Of a DNA stretch of 5,841 bases, positions 3,079 to 5,841 are shown piece by piece (the first letter of the stretch is position 1; every line of letters starts with the position of its first letter). The notes beneath the pieces were generated by a model, which was given only the letters and a program-made list of their open reading frames with translations, made no database searches and was not told where the DNA came from. Origin of the DNA: an uncultured Lachnospiraceae bacterium (GTDB lineage: Bacteria; Bacillota; Clostridia; Lachnospirales; Lachnospiraceae). The translations under genes and the position numbers were made by a program. The stretch covers positions 1-5,841 of the forward strand of contig CADCRB010000003.1 of assembly GCA_902803745.1 (NCBI GenBank), read 5' to 3'.

Positions 3079-5841
3079 GATGACGAAATGACCGATGAAG
3101 TAGAGCCCGGCGCGGAGGTGGATGAGTCCACACAGACCGACGGAGAAAGCCAGGTATCCGGGGAACCTGAGGAATATGCCACGGAGGAAGCAGAAGGCGT
3201 ATCCGAAGGTGAGGAGACGACCGAAGCAGCGGAGAGCTCGGAAGGAGATGGGGCAGCCTCCTTGGATGAAGAGCTCATCGATGAAGACAAGGAGGTCGTC
3301 GATGAGGATAAAAAGGACACAGAGGAAGATGAGGAAGCCATACCGGAGGTAAGGCTCAGTGTCCTGTACGTCGATGAAGAGACCGGCGATGATATAAGAG
3401 ATAAGGAAGAGGATTTCCGGATCGATGACGGCCACATTTTCATATTCGATCTTGAAGCTCCTGAGATAGATGATCACACCTATACCAAAACTACTGCATA
3501 TATACTGGAAAATGACGAAGAAGTTGAAAGAGATATAACTGCTGTATACAGGGAGGATAAGAATGAGACCCCTGTATATTCCGTTACCACCGACGGAGAT
3601 ATTAATGATAAGCAGGTTGATGAGATCAACTGGATAAAGCTTGAGAGGGACACCGTCCTTACTATGAGCTATAAAGCGCTGGAGAAGGAGACAGAGGAAG
3701 AGACTGTTTCCGAAAATGATGCAGTTTCCGAAAACGAAGCTGTTTCTGAAAACGAAGCCAAAGAACCTGAAAAGCGCGTCTATGAATATGAGGACAATTA
3801 TGTCTATGCAAAGGCTACTCTGGAGAGAGCAGATGCTATACCTGATGATGCGGAGTTTGTAGTCCGTGATGTCACCGGCAGCAGCGAGGGTGATGATGCC
3901 CTTCAGAAGGCCGATGAGGCAACGACGGATGATCTCAATCTTGAGACGGCCCGGGTCTATGATATTCATTTTGAAAATGAGGAGCTGGGCGAGATCGAGC
4001 CGGAGGAAGGCTCTGTAAAGATCGAGATCAGCTTTAAGAGAAATATCATCAAGCCTGAGGAGAGCAGTGACGGTTTTAATGACGGGGACAGGGCTATTTC
4101 TGTCGTACATATCAATGATAACGGTGAAGCAGACGAGCTCAGCGCTGATGTATCGGATTCCGATTCCGGTGTGCAGGAGCTGCAGTTTGATACGGATTCA
4201 TTTTCCTATATTACGGTAGCTGAGGTTATGCAGGGCATCAACCTTGCGGATATGGTCAAAAAGATGACCATTAACAATGCTGTCATCATTCCGGCTCCTT
4301 CGGACGGCAGCGCGGTCAATATCCCTCAGAGTGATGACAATACCTACAGCATTTCACTTCAGTTCCAGGAGAACGGGAGCAACCAGTTCGGATCTGTCAT
4401 GTACTATGAGCTTCCCGAGGGAGTACAGCCTGATCAGACTTCTGCAAAGACCGGTGAGATATCCATCTCCGGAAGCATCATGGAGGATGGTGAGAAGAAA
4501 AATGTAAGCGGTACTCTTCCTTTTGAATATCAGATCCAAAAGGACGGAAATAAGAGCTATCTTGTAGTGACCATCAATCCTGATGATCCCAACTATAAGA
4601 TCATGCGTATCGTTGATAACTGCGCTTTCGGACTGGGAGTTAAAGTGACGATAACGGAAGGCAGTAAAGAGATCAAGTTTGCGGGAGCAGGCGAGTTCTC
4701 AGGTGTCGTCGAGATCACTAAGAAGGAAGAGCCTGTCGTAGACAATTCAAAGCTTTCGCTTCAAAAGACGAGCAAGGTCTCTGACGATATGGGGAGGATC
4801 GATTATGAGATAAAGGTCACATCCACGGGTAAAAATGATAAAGTCCGCGTAAGCGACCAGTATAAGCATGATGCCCGTAATGAAAATGATACGGCAAACA
4901 AGAGCAGCGGGCTGCTGACCCTTGATAAGAGCAGCGTGCAGATCACATCCAACAAGCAGGGTGATCTTAATAACAAAGTAAGCTACGGCGTGGAAGGAGA
5001 TATGCTCCGTCTGGATGATATTAACCTTGCAGACGGCGAGGTCGTGACCATTAAGTACAGCTGCTCTGTCAATCCGACCTATGCCGGCAATCCCACAAGG
5101 ATCCTCTATGCCGGAAACGGAGCTACTGTTTACAAGGATGATCAGTGGCAGGATTCCAAGGAAACCAGAGATAAGGTCTATGAGTACAAGACCGATCTTA
5201 AGAAAACCGTGGAAAGCATTTCCGACGATAAGAAGACCATAACCTACAAGATAACCATCAATGAAAACAAGACGGCTTATCTTAACGGAAATGAGGTTCA
5301 CGATTATCTTTCCGGAACCCAGGCAAAATATGCAAATTTCTCAGGAGAAGGCATATATGTCAATGGCAGACTTGTAAAGTGGGGCACAGAGCAGCTCACA
5401 TCGCTTGAAAATGCCAATAAATATGAGAATTCCAAAAAGCAGTTCTACTATTATCTTCCGAATATAGGAAATAATAAAGTAGAGATAACATATACCGTCA
5501 CGGTTGAGGCAGACAAGATCCTTACCAGCGGAAATCTGCATAATAACGTTGATATGTGGTCCTTTAATAAAAATGAAGGAGTGACGGTTCCCTATAAGCC
5601 TGAGGAAGGAAATAAGCTCACCGTACAAAAGACCGCCGGAGAGATAATAAATAACGAAACAGTGCCCTGGACCATAGAGTTTAATGTGCCGGCAGCGGGA
5701 TATGATAAATGTGAGATCAAGGAAACACTTCCTCATATCGAATATAACGGCGTGAAGTATGTGGATCAGTTTAACGGCGTTTTCTCTGCAACGGCAGCAG
5801 ACGGAAGACAGCTTTATTATACGACCAATCTTGAGACATCC
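2959..5841 (+). CDS. Giant secreted multi-domain surface adhesin (3' end outside window)
   Basis: The frame is open for 961 codons to the window edge with no stop, so the protein is larger. Order of parts: signal peptide (1-40, likely cleavage after AYA before DDE); acidic low-complexity stretch (41-130); a small domain (about 131-241) with a pattern shared by many Firmicutes surface proteins (YTKTTAYI ... VYSVTT ... LTMSYKA); three VSEN(D/E)A repeats (250-267); a domain at about 280-424 (LERADAIPDDAEFVV, YDIHFENEELGEIEPEEGSVKIEI, VVHINDNGEADEL, DTDSFSYITVAEV); an adhesin-like beta domain (about 428-594, with YYELPEGVQP); then modules starting at about 598, 744 and 886 that resemble isopeptide-closed beta sandwiches. 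Only three Cys are present (555, 702, 918), usual for exported Gram-positive proteins. A sorting signal is expected beyond the window but not seen. The sortase upstream is the likely anchoring enzyme. The ligand (host tissue, plant fibre or other cells) is unknown, and I cannot name a characterised orthologue. Confidence 0.93.
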   Translation, partial: MKKTRKKIIVAILLMTMLSQTLYSAAAGIFGLGVQSYAYADDEMTDEVEPGAEVDESTQTDGESQVSGEPEEYATEEAEGVSEGEETTEAAESSEGDGAASLDEELIDEDKEVVDEDKKDTEEDEEAIPEVRLSVLYVDEETGDDIRDKEEDFRIDDGHIFIFDLEAPEIDDHTYTKTTAYILENDEEVERDITAVYREDKNETPVYSVTTDGDINDKQVDEINWIKLERDTVLTMSYKALEKETEEETVSENDAVSENEAVSENEAKEPEKRVYEYEDNYVYAKATLERADAIPDDAEFVVRDVTGSSEGDDALQKADEATTDDLNLETARVYDIHFENEELGEIEPEEGSVKIEISFKRNIIKPEESSDGFNDGDRAISVVHINDNGEADELSADVSDSDSGVQELQFDTDSFSYITVAEVMQGINLADMVKKMTINNAVIIPAPSDGSAVNIPQSDDNTYSISLQFQENGSNQFGSVMYYELPEGVQPDQTSAKTGEISISGSIMEDGEKKNVSGTLPFEYQIQKDGNKSYLVVTINPDDPNYKIMRIVDNCAFGLGVKVTITEGSKEIKFAGAGEFSGVVEITKKEEPVVDNSKLSLQKTSKVSDDMGRIDYEIKVTSTGKNDKVRVSDQYKHDARNENDTANKSSGLLTLDKSSVQITSNKQGDLNNKVSYGVEGDMLRLDDINLADGEVVTIKYSCSVNPTYAGNPTRILYAGNGATVYKDDQWQDSKETRDKVYEYKTDLKKTVESISDDKKTITYKITINENKTAYLNGNEVHDYLSGTQAKYANFSGEGIYVNGRLVKWGTEQLTSLENANKYENSKKQFYYYLPNIGNNKVEITYTVTVEADKILTSGNLHNNVDMWSFNKNEGVTVPYKPEEGNKLTVQKTAGEIINNETVPWTIEFNVPAAGYDKCEIKETLPHIEYNGVKYVDQFNGVFSATAADGRQLYYTTNLETS
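3079..3348 (+). other. Extremely acidic low-complexity stretch of the adhesin
   Basis: Residues 41-130 contain 41 Asp/Glu among 90, only three Lys, no Arg and no Cys, and are rich in Glu, Asp, Ser, Thr, Ala and Gly. The segment is probably disordered and sits directly after the signal peptide at the mature N-terminus. It may act as a stalk, bind cations or be repelled from the wall; which of these cannot be told. Confidence 0.8.
3706..3759 (+). repeat. Three tandem 18-bp repeats encoding VSEN(D/E)A
   Basis: Residues 250-267 read VSENDA, VSENEA, VSENEA. The DNA copies differ mainly at third codon positions (TCC/TCT, AAT/AAC, GCA/GCT/GCC). The protein repeat is therefore conserved more than the DNA, suggesting selection or age. 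The tract links two folded domains. Similar VSEN or VSGN tracts are, from memory, frequent in Lachnospiraceae surface proteins. Confidence 0.9.
4750..5841 (+). repeat. Tandem ~145-residue beta-sandwich modules with probable isopeptide bonds
   Basis: Three module starts share an [LV]xKT motif: LSLQKT (Lys603), TDLKKT (Lys749) and LTVQKT (Lys891), spaced 146 and 142 residues apart. Each is followed by a strand (RIDYEIKV, TITYKITI, PWTIEFNV) and an acidic residue about 30-33 positions after the Lys (Asp633, Asp782, Glu922). The two complete modules end with an Asn in a strand motif (Asn720 in AGNGATV, Asn862 in HNNVDM), 117 and 113 residues after the Lys. Lys + acid + Asn is the layout of self-forming isopeptide bonds in Gram-positive adhesins and pilins; the bonds themselves are inferred. 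Sequence identity between modules is low. The third module is cut by the window edge, and more may follow. Confidence 0.7.

Noticed and set aside
2955..3083. Alternative ATG at 2955 opening a frame of about 42 codons
   Set aside because: Its ribosome binding site would be only 1 nt away, and the product has no signal peptide or domain. The ATG at 2959 begins a proper signal peptide.
3122..3352. 76-codon Arg/Lys-rich frame on the + strand
   Set aside because: It is a frame-shifted reading of the acidic stretch: GAG/GAA-rich codons turn into Arg/Lys codons. It has no ribosome binding site.
2887..4110. 407-codon open frame on the minus strand
   Set aside because: It is antisense to the adhesin. 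It is Ile/Leu/Phe/Cys-rich as expected from reading Asp/Glu/Lys codons backwards, has no plausible ribosome binding site or recognisable family, and the + strand frame has a signal peptide and clear domains.
4747..5736. Two minus-strand frames (184 and 131 codons) opposite the adhesin modules
   Set aside because: They are shadows of the long + strand frame and contain no recognisable motifs or start signals.
1..5841. CRISPR array, tRNA, rRNA, insertion sequence or phage attachment site
   Set aside because: No regularly spaced repeats with unique spacers, no cloverleaf-type sequences, no transposase motifs and no long terminal inverted repeats were seen.

Overview
The window looks like chromosomal DNA of an anaerobic Gram-positive Clostridia member, most likely Lachnospiraceae (Butyrivibrio/Roseburia-like). 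The reasons are strong AGGAGG-type ribosome binding sites, a phenylacetate-CoA ligase followed by an ACT-domain protein (a pairing I recall as common in Clostridia), a class B sortase, and a very large secreted protein carrying the VSEN(D/E)A repeats I associate with Lachnospiraceae surface proteins. All intact genes are on the + strand. The taxonomic assignment is inference; no rRNA or other decisive marker is present.

Left part (2-1625) is a compact housekeeping cluster. It holds the 3' part of paaK (aryl-acid CoA ligase), a tandem ACT-domain protein 26 bp downstream, and rnhA (RNase HI), whose ATG overlaps the ACT stop by one base. The ACT protein is short at its C-terminus and appears to lack the last strand of its second ACT fold.

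Middle part (1712-2958) has a complete membrane-anchored class B sortase with catalytic His159, Cys252 and Arg261. It is followed by a 419-bp gap. The first part of that gap encodes, without a usable start, what reads as the extreme C-terminus of a GGDEF (diguanylate cyclase) domain, best explained as a gene remnant. The rest is A+T-rich non-coding DNA with a 10-bp direct repeat, two small hairpins, a terminator-like hairpin with a T5 tract, a consensus TATAAT box and a good ribosome binding site.

Right part (2959 to the window end) is one uninterrupted reading frame of at least 961 codons that runs off the edge. It encodes a secreted, probably wall-anchored adhesin. In order it has a 40-residue signal peptide, a ~90-residue extremely acidic stretch, two small surface-protein domains flanking three VSEN(D/E)A hexapeptides, an adhesin-like beta domain, and a tandem array of ~145-residue beta-sandwich modules. 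Each module starts with a Lys in an [LV]xKT motif, as in modules closed by Lys-Asn isopeptide bonds. Two modules are complete and a third is cut by the window edge. No C-terminal sorting signal is visible because the gene is truncated.

The likely functional unit is sortase plus adhesin: the sortase would anchor, or possibly polymerise, the large protein. The adhesin seems to be transcribed from its own promoter region, so the pairing rests on proximity and on families, not on a shared operon. The most unusual items are the modular giant protein itself, the GGDEF remnant between it and the sortase, and the structured leader upstream of it.
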